DNA of 64,000 nucleotides from Rhynchonema sp. JSB1_4 (lineage: Eukaryota; Nematoda; Chromadorea; Monhysterida; Xyalidae), in the NCBI GenBank assembly GCA_030248065.1, contig JASAMV010006685.1, positions 1 to 64,000 of the forward strand, given 5' to 3'. The translations under genes were made by a program, and so were the position numbers. The number at the start of each line of letters is the position of its first letter. The stretch's first letter is position 1. Positions 43,508 to 56,370 of this stretch are shown one piece after another. The notes below the pieces were generated by a model, which ran no database searches, was not told the origin of the DNA, and worked only from the letters and a program-made list of their open reading frames with translations.

Positions 43508-45240
43508 GAAGAAAAACTGTGATTCTTGTTGTTGTTGTGGTTGAAGTAGGTGTGGACGAGTACCGGATTTTGACAAGGAGTTGGTCAGCTGATTACTGAG
43601 CAGACAGTCAGTGAATGAGTGTAGCCCTCGATATTGTGTCACACAAACGGGCAATCGTTTGGCGTAGGGTGCTGGTCTAAGTCCGACAATGCCTAGCAGG
43701 GATACAGCCACGGATGTCGCCGCTAGTCGGATCGTCGGGCGTGCAGCGGTCGCCAGGTGAACGGGCATAAATCAGTGGCAGCTCTGCGCACGCACACGCT
43801 GGTACTGGAATTGGTTACGACATAACTTGCGAAAAGCCTTGAAGAGTCAGAATGCGGAACAGCATCACCATCTTGAAAGATACGAACACCCAGAACAGGT
43901 GCAGGCTCTTGAATTAGCATGGTCATGCTTTCAGCTCATCCCAGAGAAAAGAACAATTACAGTTACGTTTGCGTTCAGATCTCCGAAGAAAATGTAAATT
44001 GAATGGATAAATAAAACGGCGAAGCGGAAACCCAATTTCAAGTTGATAGTCGGAGGTGGCTTAGGTCCGTCTCATAAATCTAATTTTAGCCATTGCAGCT
44101 GGCCTGACGCTGGACTTTCTCAATCGAGGAAAAGAAGGTAACACACTCAATACCAGGCGTGAGTCTGAGATGAGTTCAAAGACCACCCTGATGTAAGCGA
44201 CTTGGGTGCTCATGCTCACACTAAAAAAGGATGTGAAACACGCATGAACGATTCTGAGCACAAACACAGCACCAGTATCAAATCAAAGCGCAACACACGA
44301 TGTGGCAGACCCAACAACTGTGTTTGTACATGTGCACCGAGCAGCGAGCATGGTACAAGCCTCAAGGACAGCCAAACAGCTGATACTATGCAAACAGGCA
44401 GCCTGGCCTGTGTCAGTTTCACACGAATAGCGTAACGAAAACGAAGTGCTCCGGTGCCTGATACGTGTTGGTGAGTACCGCGCGCATAGCCTTGGACTAC
44501 TTGACTTAAGCATGTTTTGATGAACGCATGGTGCCCAATGAACCGCAAAACCGCACTCACTTCCGGTGGCAGTTTTATACCCCGCAAAAATGGCATCAAT
44601 AGCGGACGTGGACGAAGACCGATCGGCCCATAATGTCCAACAAAACGGGACATCGGCTTACTTTCACTTCAGTTTTATTCTTATGATAACAAATGACAGA
44701 ACACAGCGGAAAAATGCGCACCGTCACCGTCATCCTATAATTTATGAAGGCAGTCTTATCCAAGTTTATTGTTATTGCACCCACAAAAGGAGTTATGCGG
44801 AGTTTTGACAATCGGTTACCGGAATTGAGCTTCACACCATAAATAGAGGACACTGCGCGACCTTTTTGCCATGAGGGCCCATTCAAAATCGCTAATCCCC
44901 ACAGAACCAAAAACGTACTTTTTGAAAGCCAATTCTTTTGTTTCTAACGCTATGTCATCAGCTGCAGGCTGAATACCGAGTTTTTGTCGTTTAAAACTCG
45001 ACCGCACCTCATCCCACTTAGACTGGCTGATCGGTAGCTGTTGTGGAGGGATTTAGAGGCGTTGCAGTTCAGTCGAAACAGTCGCTACAGCATGCCACGA
45101 CTATCTCAATCCACAACCATGTTTCTGGACAAAGTACAAGCTCAAACAAATATCGTCCACACAGAATCCTGACAATTTGATAATTTTTGACTTTTGCCTT
45201 TATAGAAAGGGAATGAAATTCCAAGGAACGGGACCCAAAT
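43508..45240. other. Intergenic region without a recognised gene
   Basis: One open frame of 145 codons lies at 44216-44653 on the minus strand. It is rich in Leu, Arg and Val, with no recognisable domain and no clear splice partners. The region may include 5' exons of the LYPLA gene. Nothing else could be supported. Confidence 0.4.
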
Positions 45241-45261
45241 TGAGCGCTTGGCCCCATAAAG

Positions 45262-46035
45262 GAAAGCATTCAGACAGCATATGTCACGCACAAATTTTGA
45301 GCTCCCTGGACGTTTGCTATCTCTTGGTAGAGGGACTTTTCGTTCCCGCAAAAACTGAATTTTTCCGAAATTTGGAACGGCTGGTGCAGAAACCCCAAGT
45401 GAGATGGAGGTCAGGTAATACATAGATAGGATCACAAGAGCTTCTGATTAACTTATCATCGTAACTTCGGTTGCTCTGAACATCGCTTTATTCGGTGAAG
45501 GTGCGAAACTTGGTAGTGTATTACTTTACCTCCAGTTCAGTTGGGGTTTCTGCACCGGTCGTTCCAAATTGTGGAAAAATACACTTTCTTCCGGAACGAA
45601 AAGTCCCTCTACCAAGAGATAACGATTCTCCAGGGAGCTTAATACTCGTGCATGACATGTACTATTAGAATGTTTTCCAACGATGCATAACACTATGCCC
45701 TGCTACAAGGTTTTTTATTTCAAAATCGGCCAGTAGCAATTGCTACTAAAAGGGCAATTTTTAGTAGCAAATTTTTGAAGGCCATTTTTTCAGTGTTTTT
45801 CTTGTTTTTGAGTCCCATTAGTCACGTATAATCAGACGATAACACCGAGTGCAAGACAGACTATACTTGCGTATTTTTCCGCAAAAAATATTTTTGGAAA
45901 AAAACCGCTTTTTCGGATTTTTTTTCGATTTTTCAGTAGCAACGGGAAATTTTTAGTAGCAAATTGCAACCATTTACTGGTAAAAAACTATGCCCTGCTA
46001 AAACCTTTCCTACGGTTATGTCTCGAGCCCTTAAA
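45262..46035. mobile_element. Truncated foldback element related to 22374-24037
   Basis: Left arm from about GGAAAGCATTCAGACAGC (outer end missing) and right arm ending TCTCGAGCCCTTAA match the long TTAA foldback arms. The loop is nearly absent. The right arm is split by an insertion at 45706-45986. Confidence 0.78.
45706..45986. mobile_element. 281-bp insertion with a 14-bp direct duplication
   Basis: ACTATGCCCTGCTA occurs directly before (45692-45705) and after (45987-46000). The interior has inverted and direct AGTAGCAA motifs near both ends and no ORF. The class is unknown. Confidence 0.7.
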
Positions 46036-49000
46036 TCGAAGACGTCAAGTTTGGAATAGCTTGAAAGCCGAGACCCGCCAAAATATGCGAACGGGCAACA
46101 GACATGGCTGACACGATGTGAAACCACGTTTTCCTTTGCGTGAAGGAACAGCGATTTTAGACAGTCCACAATGACAAAAAGGTCGCACTAATAGCCTCAA
46201 TATTATGTTCAATTCTGGCAAACGATTTTGAAAGATATCGTACAACTTTACGTATCGCTAGTTGAACGGTATCTAGGAACACAGTATAACGTATCATCGA
46301 CCTGAATGCAAAACCGAGGCAGGAAAAGAGTTGAATTGTTATACGAACTGTTATCTCAATGCAAGCCAGATAAGGTTGGCAACAAAACAGGGAAGAGGAA
46401 GGCTGACAGACAGGTGCTCATATTCGTCTTCTGGATAGGTTTCTTGTACAAACTTTAAAGCCCTTAGCGAGGTGGATGTAAGCGACAAGCTCGCACTAAC
46501 CAGTGCAGACGCATGTGTTAGAAAAGAGTGCAAGTGCTTGTTTGCCAGATAGGGCCAGCTGGTTGGCTGCAGGCTTGATTGAGATTTGTGCACGCGTGTT
46601 GTATGAAGAATTAGGACGATACAGTGTCACAAGCATGTGCATTGCACACAGGAACATGGGACGGAAATAACTGGCTTGAGTGACAAGAAAGTTAGAGACA
46701 CTAGCGCTCATGTCACCAAGCAGCAGATTTCGAGTAGTTTTCGAATGAGTGTGAGCTAATACAGTGTGTCGAGGGTTAGAGGTCGCGGGAGGGGCACCCG
46801 ACATCTGAGAAAAAAACCGACACCCGACAGCCGAAAAATACCCGACACCCGACATCTAGTTTTTGAACCAAAACAGATAAAATTTTGCTCATTTGCATCA
46901 TTAATGCAACTTCTGGGTCCAGTCACTGAATTAGTTTTTTTTCAAACGAAATAAACACCAAAATGTAACATTCTGCGCCGTGCGCCTTCATAAACATTTG
47001 GCTTGAAGAAAATTTTCTCATAATTCTTCTCTCAGCAAACTGTTGTTATGAACCGTAAGTGTCGGGTGTCGGATCCCAAAAAAACCCGAAACCCGACTTT
47101 TTTTGGCACCCGACACCGCTCTAACCCTGTGTGTGGCTAGTGACCGTGTACGAAATGCTAAAATCAATAGAATGCAAAACTCACTCAAAGCGCTGCCGGC
47201 AGCGGGATGTGGAGATGGGAAAAGTAGCAGCCATGACACTATGTACAAGCATCATACATGCGCATGCACGTACAGTTAGCTGCGCTCATTCAAGCGAAAT
47301 AACAGAACGTCAAGCCTGTTGTGGGGTACCCTCAGTGCGTACAGTACACACCAGGGTGATTGAGTGCGTGACCCAATGAACCACAGCCACTTTGAGTGTG
47401 ACCAACAGGCGCAACAAAGTGGAAACTTTGCACCGACGACGGCATGCGGGTTATTATGTGTTCCGGGACCAGGCAATTTGGCACCGTCGGATCTTTTTGC
47501 ATCGACTTCGAATCGGAGTCAAATTATTGGGCTGGTAGGGGATACCTTCATGTTGAGACGATGTATTCCCAGATGGTACTCGAGAACCGAGGATAATGCA
47601 GCCTCCCAAGCGCGGACACAAAGCTCGCTGATTAGAAAGAACGATCAAACAGATATAGGAGACAGCTTGAGGGGCTTGCAATTGTATTCGAACAGAAACT
47701 TCCATCGAAAACAAAGAGAGTGCACCTAGCTGAAATGTGAAAACAGTGAACGCGGAGCGTGCGAGTTATATCAGAGAATCCAAGAACATATACCCACACA
47801 AAAACGATCAGCACTCGGAAGATGCGTGTGCGTGTTAAGTACGAGATAGGCTGATGGCGCGTGGGACACCAGCTGGCTGGATAATGAAGCCCGTTTGGCG
47901 CTTCGAAATGGAAAACTTCCATCAGAAAAACCATCAGCACCGGCAGAGTTGACTTTATTGGCCGCATTTAATTAATAGTTTAGAAATGAGTTTGGCATTG
48001 AAGGACTCGACAAATGTACAGACACCATACAAATAAACAAGTACCCTCATAATTCTAACCGGAAACTATAATCACGGAGAACCGCAGAGCCAAATCCTCA
48101 TTTGACACACTGCTGTGTCCCGACCATGCAGAGTAGTGGCAGGCCAATTGACCCAAGATACCAGAGACGGGGAAGGTTCCGGAGTTACTCGAGATACCCA
48201 CAGAGGCTGCTCATACCCAAGGTACTCTATGGTCCGTCAAAAGGCCGTTTATGCATGCTATTCACAGTAAAATTGGCCTACAAATGGGTACTTTTTGATA
48301 TTTTGGCCGAAAGCCCGCAAATCACCATTTTCGTGTGTTTACGCGCTGAATTTTTAGGGGTTCCGAGGTCGAAAAACACCGACTTTTGCCTTTGAAAAGT
48401 ATAAATCTACGAGTCGAGATACGCTTTGGGTCGGCTCGAGACAGATACCCCTTGGGAGGATCCCCCATCCCCAACGGCGAATTAACCCAGCAATAATACA
48501 TGGAAATGATTATCATTGTAAACATTAACTGTTCAGAATCACCTAGCAGCATGTAACAACTGCGAAGCTATGTGAGCAACGAACAAGAATAAGAAATATT
48601 CAAAATACACGAAGTGAATTCGTCCATACACAATAATCAACCTTGGTAATAGAAAAGAGATGATATGAGCACACATGAATGCATTACTGTGGCTACTTCT
48701 TAGGGGAGGCACTGCACGATCGGTACAAAAATCCACCAAATCGGCGGGATGCGCTAATTTCTGGTGAAAAAATTGGACACTGTACCAGAGAAGGGAGGAG
48801 GGGTGGTACCTCTGGGGAGGTCTCCCCACTCCCACCCCAGCCACAGCAGACACCACTGCATAGTATTACCACATTGTAAGGTTTGTTGCAGGAATACCTG
48901 CACAGCAAATCTTTCGTTGGTCTCGCTGGAACTAGTTGTCCTCATTTACTTTTGCGAGGGCCATGCGATTTTTTAATATCACAATGTGAAAAATCACATC

Positions 49001-49122
49001 GACCATGCTGTCTGTATTCTATTGGAAAATATGACTTGATATCAGCAATACATATCAATCAGTGAGAAACAAATGTGACTAATGTTTCATATAAGCGACG
49101 AATCTTCATGGCGTTGTGTTGA
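46036..49122. other. Intergenic region with a MITE and G-rich element remnants
   Basis: No gene could be recognised. 46770-47129 is a MITE-like unit. 48126-48470 has CTCGAGATACC and GAGATACGCTTTGGGTC repeats of the G-rich hAT-like group. 48690-48860 has a CTGTGGCTACTTCTTAGGGG end and a CACCCCAGCCACAGCAG end. Short open frames (up to 121 codons) show no conserved features. Confidence 0.45.
46770..47129. mobile_element. MITE-like element with CCCGACA repeats
   Basis: The ends are CGAGGGTTAGAG and CTCTAACCCTG. ACCCGACACCCGACA-type repeats lie near both ends. GTGTGT occurs on both sides, but no exact 8-bp duplication is seen. Confidence 0.6.
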
Positions 49123-52100
49123 CTACTGCCAATATCCAAAGGACGACCCAGGTGGTGAAAGAGAGCCAGAAAGGTCCGGTTGATATAAATTGTGATCCAT
49201 ACCAAACGGGTGTGGGGGCGGTGGCGGCGGCGCGGACATCCAATGTGGTGGGATGGCTGCGAATTGCGACTGATAAGGTAAAGCACCGAAATGAAGCGGA
49301 GAACCAGAGTATTGGCCTGAAAGCAAGCAATCAGTCAGTCATGTGTTCACAACGTTCGTGAGCACAAAAACACGTTCGCCAACCTTGTTGTTTGGGCACA
49401 AACACGGGTGCGTGTATGTAGTCAACCATGGACGTCGGTCGCTGTTGACCTGCAGTCACTGTATCTTTGTTGTTGTCAGCGAACAACCAGTTGAATCCAT
49501 CACACAGCGCTTCGGAGCTCGACTCATCTGCAGCTACTGTGACATAAATGTGTATGGTATGATATTGATAACAATAATTTATTCATTTACGGTTATCGAC
49601 TGCGGCTGGACGCAAAGCAGTGTTTCAGACAAGTACAGTCGAAAAAATTTGTTGACCACTTTCCGGTGAATAACCGTGACCTCGAGAATTAAATTTTTTC
49701 TTAAGTTAACACGTTTTTTCAACATCAACGGTAACAAAAAAAGCTGAAAGATTTTTGCCATAAATTTCATAATGAATAAAACCACACAGAAAATGCATGA
49801 ATTCAACTCCTGGGCAGGATCTGGTCGATAAAAATTTTACGACACGCTCGGTGAGCCGGCAACAAAACATGTCGTATGCATGTCATCTGGTGAATTGCAG
49901 TCCCGCTAGACATTTGGAAACGGGCCTATGAAAATGCCAAATGACGTCCGACGCCCACCTTGTTTCTCAACTGTGCTGGCGGTGACCAGATCAGATTTTT
50001 TCTGCTCCAACAAATTAACGGCTTCCTCGAGAGCTTGTATCATTTTCTTGTGCTGCGGCTGAAAATGGGTGGATTTCACAAAACAAAATCAAGTTCACCG
50101 TCAAGCGTCAAGTGTCAACTTTGACACATTGTTGCGTGTGGTTGCAGCTGCACAGTTTTCTCAACAATATTATTTCAAGGATGTAACACAAGCGTTTTAG
50201 AAGAGGATTTCAGAGTTTTAGGAATTTCTGCCCAGTAGTATTGAAATAACGATGTGATCACTGACAGCAGCCAAAAATTTTTGGGCCGCCGTTGGTAATC
50301 ACCTGTTTATCTCTTTGCCTTCTTTGAGGAACCATAAAACTGAGAAATACTGTTCCAAAACGTTTGTGTTACATCCTTAAAATAATAACGAGGACAGATG
50401 GTCATGCACAAGAACGCCTCAAACTTGACCCTCAGTTCACAAAATCGCGTCTCTGCATCAGCCAGCGTCACCCCGAAATATCTGACTGAACTTTGACGGT
50501 GAAGTTGACGGTGAACTTGACTTTGTTTTGTGAGTTCCACCCATTGTTGCGATTGGACTTTCCTCTTTTTGACCTTACACAATATTACTTGTACTTGCGT
50601 ATTTTCGGCAAAATAAAATTTTTGAAAAACATTTCTCGGAAACAACGTTTTTTCCAATGTCCAAAAACGCCTATTTTCGATAAAATTTTGTTTGGAAACG
50701 GTCTGAAACAGGCTACAAATGCAGCGGAAGCGTTAAAAGTAGTCATTTTGGACTGCTAAGAATCAATTCCCAGTTGTTTTGACGTTGTTTCGCGAACTAA
50801 AATTTTCTAGAAATTTCTGGAAAAAAACGGTTTTTCCAAAAGTTGCCAATTGGAAAAATTTCCCAGAAAGACAAAAACGTATCTTTTAAGGCCTCGTAAA
50901 CAACCATTTTTGCCTGTGCGAAGCAAATTTGCCCATAAGAACTGCATACGTAACTGTACCTCAGCACTGTCAAAGTTGAGCACGGCGACCACACTGGCCT
51001 TGGGTTTCTTCACAATGTTGCCCAACAGCTTTCGATTGAGTGCGCTGATGTACGGCAATTGCTGCTCCAAACATTGCGACCGGATTTTGCTCACCACATC
51101 ATCGAGTCCACCTAAAATGTGTGGGGGGTGATAAGAAAACATACATTAGCACGGATATTTCTAGCACCATTTCCGAATTTCCGTAAACCTGGACTATGTA
51201 TGGGTTCAATATTGGGCGCAACAATCACACATTTGACGTTCTTCAGTCGCAATTCTTTGTTCACCTCACGCAAACCGCAAACAAGTCGTTTCCTGATTCG
51301 AGCCTGAAAGTAACTAAAAAGTAAATAGATTGCGCCAGACAAGCAACAGAAAAATTAGTGCCCGTCAACAGCTCATGGAAATTGAACTATGAACAAAACA
51401 AACCTTTCTTTGATCTTTTGCGTACATTCGATCATGCAGTCTTTTGACTTCAGCCAAAAAATCAGACACCGCAGTATTCAACTCTTTGGTCACAGCGTTG
51501 TCGCAATAGCTGGAAAGACGGAGGCAGTCTCTAACCACCGCGAATGTGGACAAGGTTTACTTACTCTTTACCAGAGAACTAATTCTGCCTTTGTCCCATT
51601 CAAATAGAATAACAAGCAATTCAAGAACGAATAACCTTCTAAATTTCCTACTGAACGGTTTCTGCTCCAACTTTTTGGAATCATTCAACTGAGAAATCGA
51701 AGGCAACACAGTAACGTCGCTGTGATCGTTGTCTTGTGTTGCGGTGCTGGTCGATAGCGATTTACGCTCCGAACGTTCACGAACCACAACCTTAAATGTC
51801 AGCGTGACTGAAATTACGACATTTACAAGTAGAGTTGGACACATACGAATCACATTAATTTTACATGAACTGGAGAGCAAACAAAATCCGATGTGAGATC
51901 AATGTTTTATTGTCGAACCTTTTTCAACGACGATAAATGCACTTTTGGTGTTTCACGTGTTGTTGCCCGTTTGCCAACGGTGTGGCTGGGTACAGAGCAG
52001 TTTGACGCTGGTTTCGGTGGTTTACCGCTGGCAGCCTCAAGCTTGTGTCGTTTCACCCCGCCAACGATTGTGGGAATCTCCTGAAGCAAAACCATGCGTT

Positions 52101-52505
52101 GTGAAACAATAATCCCACTGTATTTCTAATCAGACCCACTTTCGATTGCCCAGCAGCAGTAGTGAAGGGCGTGCCTGTCGGTATAACAGAAACCGTTGGT
52201 TTCTCAACAAAATCGAACAACGATGGCACATTTTTCGACGGCTTTTTTTTGTTTCTTTTTTTCTGGGATGAAGAGAGTTGCGCCTGAAAACATAAATCCA
52301 TTTCGGCCAACAATCAACTGTATGTAATGCAAACAGAAATCACAAGATTACCGACCTGTGCATTTGTTTGGTTCGGCATCGCAGCTGGTTTTGTGTGATC
52401 CGTGGTGCCAGCCTGAGCTCTTGTCGTTGACAACCCGTGCCCATCATCACCCCGCTGCTTTATCCGCATTTTGGGTGCGTGTTTGAGAGCGTCACTGTAC
52501 AACAT
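49123..52505 (-). CDS. SECISBP2: SECIS-binding protein 2 homologue
   Basis: Ten minus-strand exons in phase give 476 residues: 52356-52505, 52140-52283, 51919-52080, 51636-51790, 51404-51509, 51189-51303, 50960-51111, 49959-50058, 49384-49536, 49123-49316. The L7Ae RNA-binding domain is clear: KELNTAVSDFLAEVKRLHDRMYAKD leads into RLVCGLREVNKELRLKNVKC, APNIEPIHSPGGLDD, then ISALNRKLLG and VVAVLNFDSAE. An N-terminal Lys-rich segment (KKRNKKKPSK) precedes it. The tail ends in a Pro/Gly/Ser-rich region with a PPPPPPHPFG run. SECISBP2 binds SECIS elements and recruits EFsec for UGA recoding, so selenoproteins are expected. The acceptor choice for exon 4 (51790) was made by phase. ENY2 ends 263 bases upstream on the same strand, and TTGCTGCAG precedes the ATG. 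Confidence 0.93.
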
Positions 52506-52768
52506 GGCGGTCGCAAAGCAATGATCTCACCTGCAGCAATGACAGACACAAGTGGCAAGAAAAACAATAAACAAAGAGAAAAATGAACAACAAAAAGAAG
52601 CTAGTAAACGCAGCAATGTAGCTGCGGTCCGATTATCAAACAGAGCAACAAATAATTCCACAAACAACTGATATTGACCCGTTTTACTGAAACTGAAGAA
52701 CTCAATCAGATAAAACAACAGCACGATTAATCATGATAGGATTGAACAACCAAGAAAGACGGCAAATG

Positions 52769-54788
52769 CTATAAATCAGAAAGACCAGATTCTTTGACGA
52801 GATATTCCCGAATCATTTGCAACAGTTCACGTTTGACAGCGTCTGGAACTTGTTTGCGAGCGAAGGGCGTAACCTGAAAAAGCAAATTCAATGTGTCGAG
52901 TGTCGATGATGCTGGGTACAAACAAAAAGAGCAACAACAACGTGCCCACCAAGCGAGGCACAGCACGATGCAGATCGACTACTGCACTGTGGCGGATCCG
53001 CCTTTCGGCCAAGTAGGGCCAAATCCCAAAGGTCATTTTTGTCTGGTGCATGTTTGATTTTTCAAAAATCGTTTTTGGACCTGTGCTTGTTTACAACTGA
53101 GCAAGTTTAAGCCAAATGCCGTGCAAAATATGAGAATGCCGCAAAAAGTTGGCGCGATAGCTAACTTACTATGATATGGGCGTATCTGACGCGCGAAGCG
53201 CGCGATTTTTAGATGTTTGAAATGTGTTAAAGTGAAAATCCCGGGATTTAGTGGTCCTCCTTCCACTCTCCGAAATAGTGCTCCCTTCGGTGGCCACTTT
53301 GACCAAAGGAGGAACAAGGCCCCTGTGCCCCCTGGATCCGCTAGTGCTACTGCATGACATGTACATTTTGGCGTTGCGGTTTATTCATATTGAGTGTCGC
53401 TCGTGGGGCGCGCTCGATGTCACCTCCTCGCGGTGCTGGCTATCAGCGCCGATGCCGCCGTGCTCAGTAGCACCTCCAGCCAACGGCAACAACGTCAACC
53501 AAAACTTTCCCAACCAATGGACCCAGAGATGTGCAAGCCGGAACCCCGAGTGGCACCACTTTGGACTACTGGCCTGCAAGGACAACGTTGGAAGGGACGA
53601 TGGTCCTCCTGAGCGGCTGGCCACCGCGGAAAAAGACACAGCGCACGCAATGCGGACAGCGGACACAAAGAGAGACAATCTAACAGACCAGTGGTGTCGT
53701 TAGGGGGGGGGGGGGGGGCGGGGGGCCTTACCCCCCCCCCTGGTATGGGGTATGGGAAATCGGCCGGGGGTATGGGGTATGGGAAATTTTTCACTTTTGG
53801 AACAAGCACCCCTAAGAAATGACTTTTTGACCCTGAGAAGTACCAAAATTGGCCATTTTTCGTCCAAAAATGTCAAAAATCGCTTGCTGCCGCAAGAAAA
53901 CTGTGTTTTAAGCACTTTTTTAGACCACTTTTGGCACTTTTAGACGATTTTTGGGGTCATTTTTTTCAAAACCCCCACCCTCGGGTATGGGAAATTTTTG
54001 AGTTTTTGGAGAAACCCCCCCCCTGGTATGGGAAATTTTTGATTTTTGGGGGTATGTATGGGAAATTTCCCGAAAATTGGGCTGGGTATGGGAAAATTTC
54101 GATTTCTCAACGACACCACTGTAACAGACTGCTTTCGGATTGCGGAATTCCGCAAGGTCCAGTTTTGCACCGTTGTACATTGTTGTGGCTCTGCGTCAGG
54201 GTTTATTTTTAAAAAATTTTCCAGGTGCCACTTGCACATTTCGAGAAATTTTCCAGGTGTTCCTTGCACCTTTCCCCTTGATTTTTAGGTGCAAGTTTGA
54301 AATTTTGGGTGCAAGCACAAGTGTTGCTCGTAACACAGACTACAAATAAAGCGCAAATTTTGAAAATGACAAATAAGTAGCTGCGCGTGCGTTGATAAGT
54401 TTACACAAGGAAAAATAAATTTCAACAGAATCACAAAAGCAAGCCTGCGCCATCACTCGGTAACCTAAAGCTAAAGGACCTGGATATTCAATAGTTTTAC
54501 CTCGCGAATGAGCTCCTCGTTCGTAATTTGATCAATTCCGCGCTCCTTGATCAGCGTTCGGCACTGTTGAGTGACCGGAAAACAGACATTTAGGATTAGT
54601 TCGCAACTCCCCGCAACTTTTGATAGATGAACGTATGCAACACAATAAACATAGAAACACGCCTGCACATTCCAACCGCATTCATCCAATCGTTGAATCA
54701 ATAATTCCTTCAGCCGCTCTTTCTCGCCGCTGTCGACAAAACGTTTTTCGATTGCCTCACGGCTCGGAAGCGGTCCAGTATCGGTCAT
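52769..54788 (-). CDS. ENY2: ENY2, SAGA DUB / TREX-2 subunit
   Basis: Three minus-strand exons in phase (54669-54788, 54501-54563, 52769-52873) give 95 residues (human 101). It reads RFVDSGEKERLKELLIQRL, DECGWN, CRTLIKERGIDQITNEELI, then VTPFARKQVPDAVKRELL and LSDL at the end, following ENY2 closely. ENY2 is a small helical adaptor in the SAGA deubiquitinase module and the TREX-2 mRNA export complex. About six residues are missing where human has KDQLKAH. A GC donor six bases further (CAG-GCGTGT) would add VQ, and a mini-exon could supply the rest. Intron 2 (1.6 kb) holds two hAT-like elements. A G-rich element begins about 45 bases upstream of the ATG. Confidence 0.93.
52987..53346. mobile_element. 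hAT-like element of the GGATCC family (ENY2 intron 2)
   Basis: It starts CTGTGGCGGATCCGCC and ends GGATCCGCTAGTG, with a perfect 8-bp duplication CTACTGCA. It contains GACGCGCGAAGCGCGCGAT, shared with 34862 and 28628. Confidence 0.88.
53689..54121. mobile_element. hAT-like MITE in ENY2 intron 2
   Basis: It starts CAGTGGTGTCGTTAGGGG and ends CTCAACGACACCACTG, with a perfect 8-bp duplication TAACAGAC. GTATGGGAAATTTTT subterminal repeats make it a close sibling of 33023-33404. Confidence 0.95.
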
Positions 54789-54833
54789 TTTATCACTAGT
54801 GGAAACGGAAAGCGAGCTACGGAAAATGTAGCG

Positions 54834-55880
54834 CAGTGCTGGAGATGCAGTATCTCCCCCTCGCCGGTACGGTATGTGCACCCACGCGCTCAGGTCAGTA
54901 TCCCCTCTCTCTGGTTGGTACGGTATCTGCCCCATTTTTTCCAAATTTCACTTCAAAAGTAACATTTTTTGGTCCAAAACAGCCAAAATCAATCAAAGGG
55001 GACCCCCAAGTTCATCTTTCTATCGTCAACACTTTCTGGTTTCATTTCATTCATCTATCCTCAACCAGTGTAGTTCCTGGTCCGGCGCGGCGGTTAGTGT
55101 ACCTACCCCTTTTTTCCGTGCGGCGGTTAGTGTGCCTCCCTGGGTGGGGGGAAGGTGGGGAAGACCAAAATTCAGGAAAAAGTCACTTTTTGAGGTGGAA
55201 AATTTGACCGATTTTTGCCCCTTTTTGGGAAAAATTCTCCATAAAAGGGTATTTTAGCGACTTTTGACATCATTAACCGAAAAATCGCCCATTTTAGGCC
55301 TAAAAATGCCCATTTTAGGCCTAAAAATGCCTATTTTAGGCAAAAATTGAGGCGGTTAGTGCACCTGGCGCAGAGGTTAGTGTACTAGCGTACCTTAGTC
55401 GCGGCGGTTAGTGTACCTTAGGGCAGTGTAGTTCCTGGTCCGGAGGTGGAGATAGCGGACCCTCCGTTTTTTTTCGGAGGGGGAGATAGTGTACCCCCGA
55501 GGGGGGGAAGGGGGGAAGACCCAAATTCGGGAAAAAGTCACTTTTTGAGGTAGAAAATTTGATCTATTTTTGCCCCTTTTTGGAAAAAATTCTTCATAAA
55601 ATGGGCATTTTGGCGACTTTTGAGAACATTTACCTAAACATCACACATTTTTGGTATAAAAATGCCCATTTTAGGCCTAAAAATGCCTATTTTAGGCAAA
55701 AATTGGGGGAGATAGGGGGATAGTGTACCACCTGAGGGGGAGGGATAGCGTACCCGAGGGGGGACCCCCCTCCCCCCAAGCTTATACACCACTATCGTAT
55801 CAAGCTTTAATACATACACTACAGTATAGGGGATGTTACTTAGGGGGGGGCTCTATTCCGGGGGGCTGTATTCAGGTTTT
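54834..55880. repeat. G-rich hAT-like elements in direct tandem
   Basis: A CAGTGCTGGAGATGCAG start lies at 54834. Two direct CAGTGTAGTTCCTGGTCC starts lie at about 55066 and 55423. The first block carries GCGGCGGTTAGTGTACC repeats and the second GGGGGAGATAGTGTACC. Both have the ATTTTAGGCCTAAAAATG core. Right-hand termini are unclear apart from TTATACACCACT near 55794. The arrangement repeats that at 32012-32660. Confidence 0.65.
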
Positions 55881-56049
55881 TACGGTAGGTTTTTACGGTA
55901 TGTGAAATGAGATGAAACTTTTCCTGTGGTTTTCTGGGGCGCTGAAAACGATTATGGAAACCATTTTGATATCGCAGCAAAGCCTAACACCTGAAAACCT
56001 GACTGAGCCTGAATAATACTGACACGCTGCTTGACACTCTTGTCCAGCT

Positions 56050-56230
56050 GTTTGAAACTTATGCCTGGGTTTATGTTCAGGCTTAGGCTTAGGCTTAGGC
56101 ACCAGCCAGGAAGACCTGCCCATACAAAGCATAAAATCCAAAAAAAGTTCAATTTCACACTTCGAGGTGGTGGGCCACGGTGGGATTCGAACCCGCCTCA
56201 GCACCACCGCCACCGATATTTTTCAAATTC
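56050..56230 (-). repeat. SINE-like repeat with telomere-like tail, copy 3
   Basis: On the minus strand GCGGGTTCGAATCCCACC is a perfect box B, followed by a T-rich body, GGTCTTCCTGGCTGG, and repeated GCCTAA. Confidence 0.7.
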
Positions 56231-56370
56231 AAATTCAAATTTTATCTGCACGCTTTCGCAAAGACCTTTACACAAGATCCGGAGAAACCCTAAAAAAATG
56301 AACATGAGTATCAATAAACAAAAATGTGAACAAGAACGAACAAACGACAAAGAAAACATACCGGCGAGAT

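Noticed and set aside
44216..44653. 145-codon minus-strand frame
   Set aside because: No domain, codon pattern or neighbouring exons support a gene; listed only as an open frame in the region description.
46496..46855. 119-codon minus-strand frame with hydrophobic patches, possibly a receptor fragment
   Set aside because: It overlaps a MITE end, has no family motif, and no phase-compatible partner exons were found.
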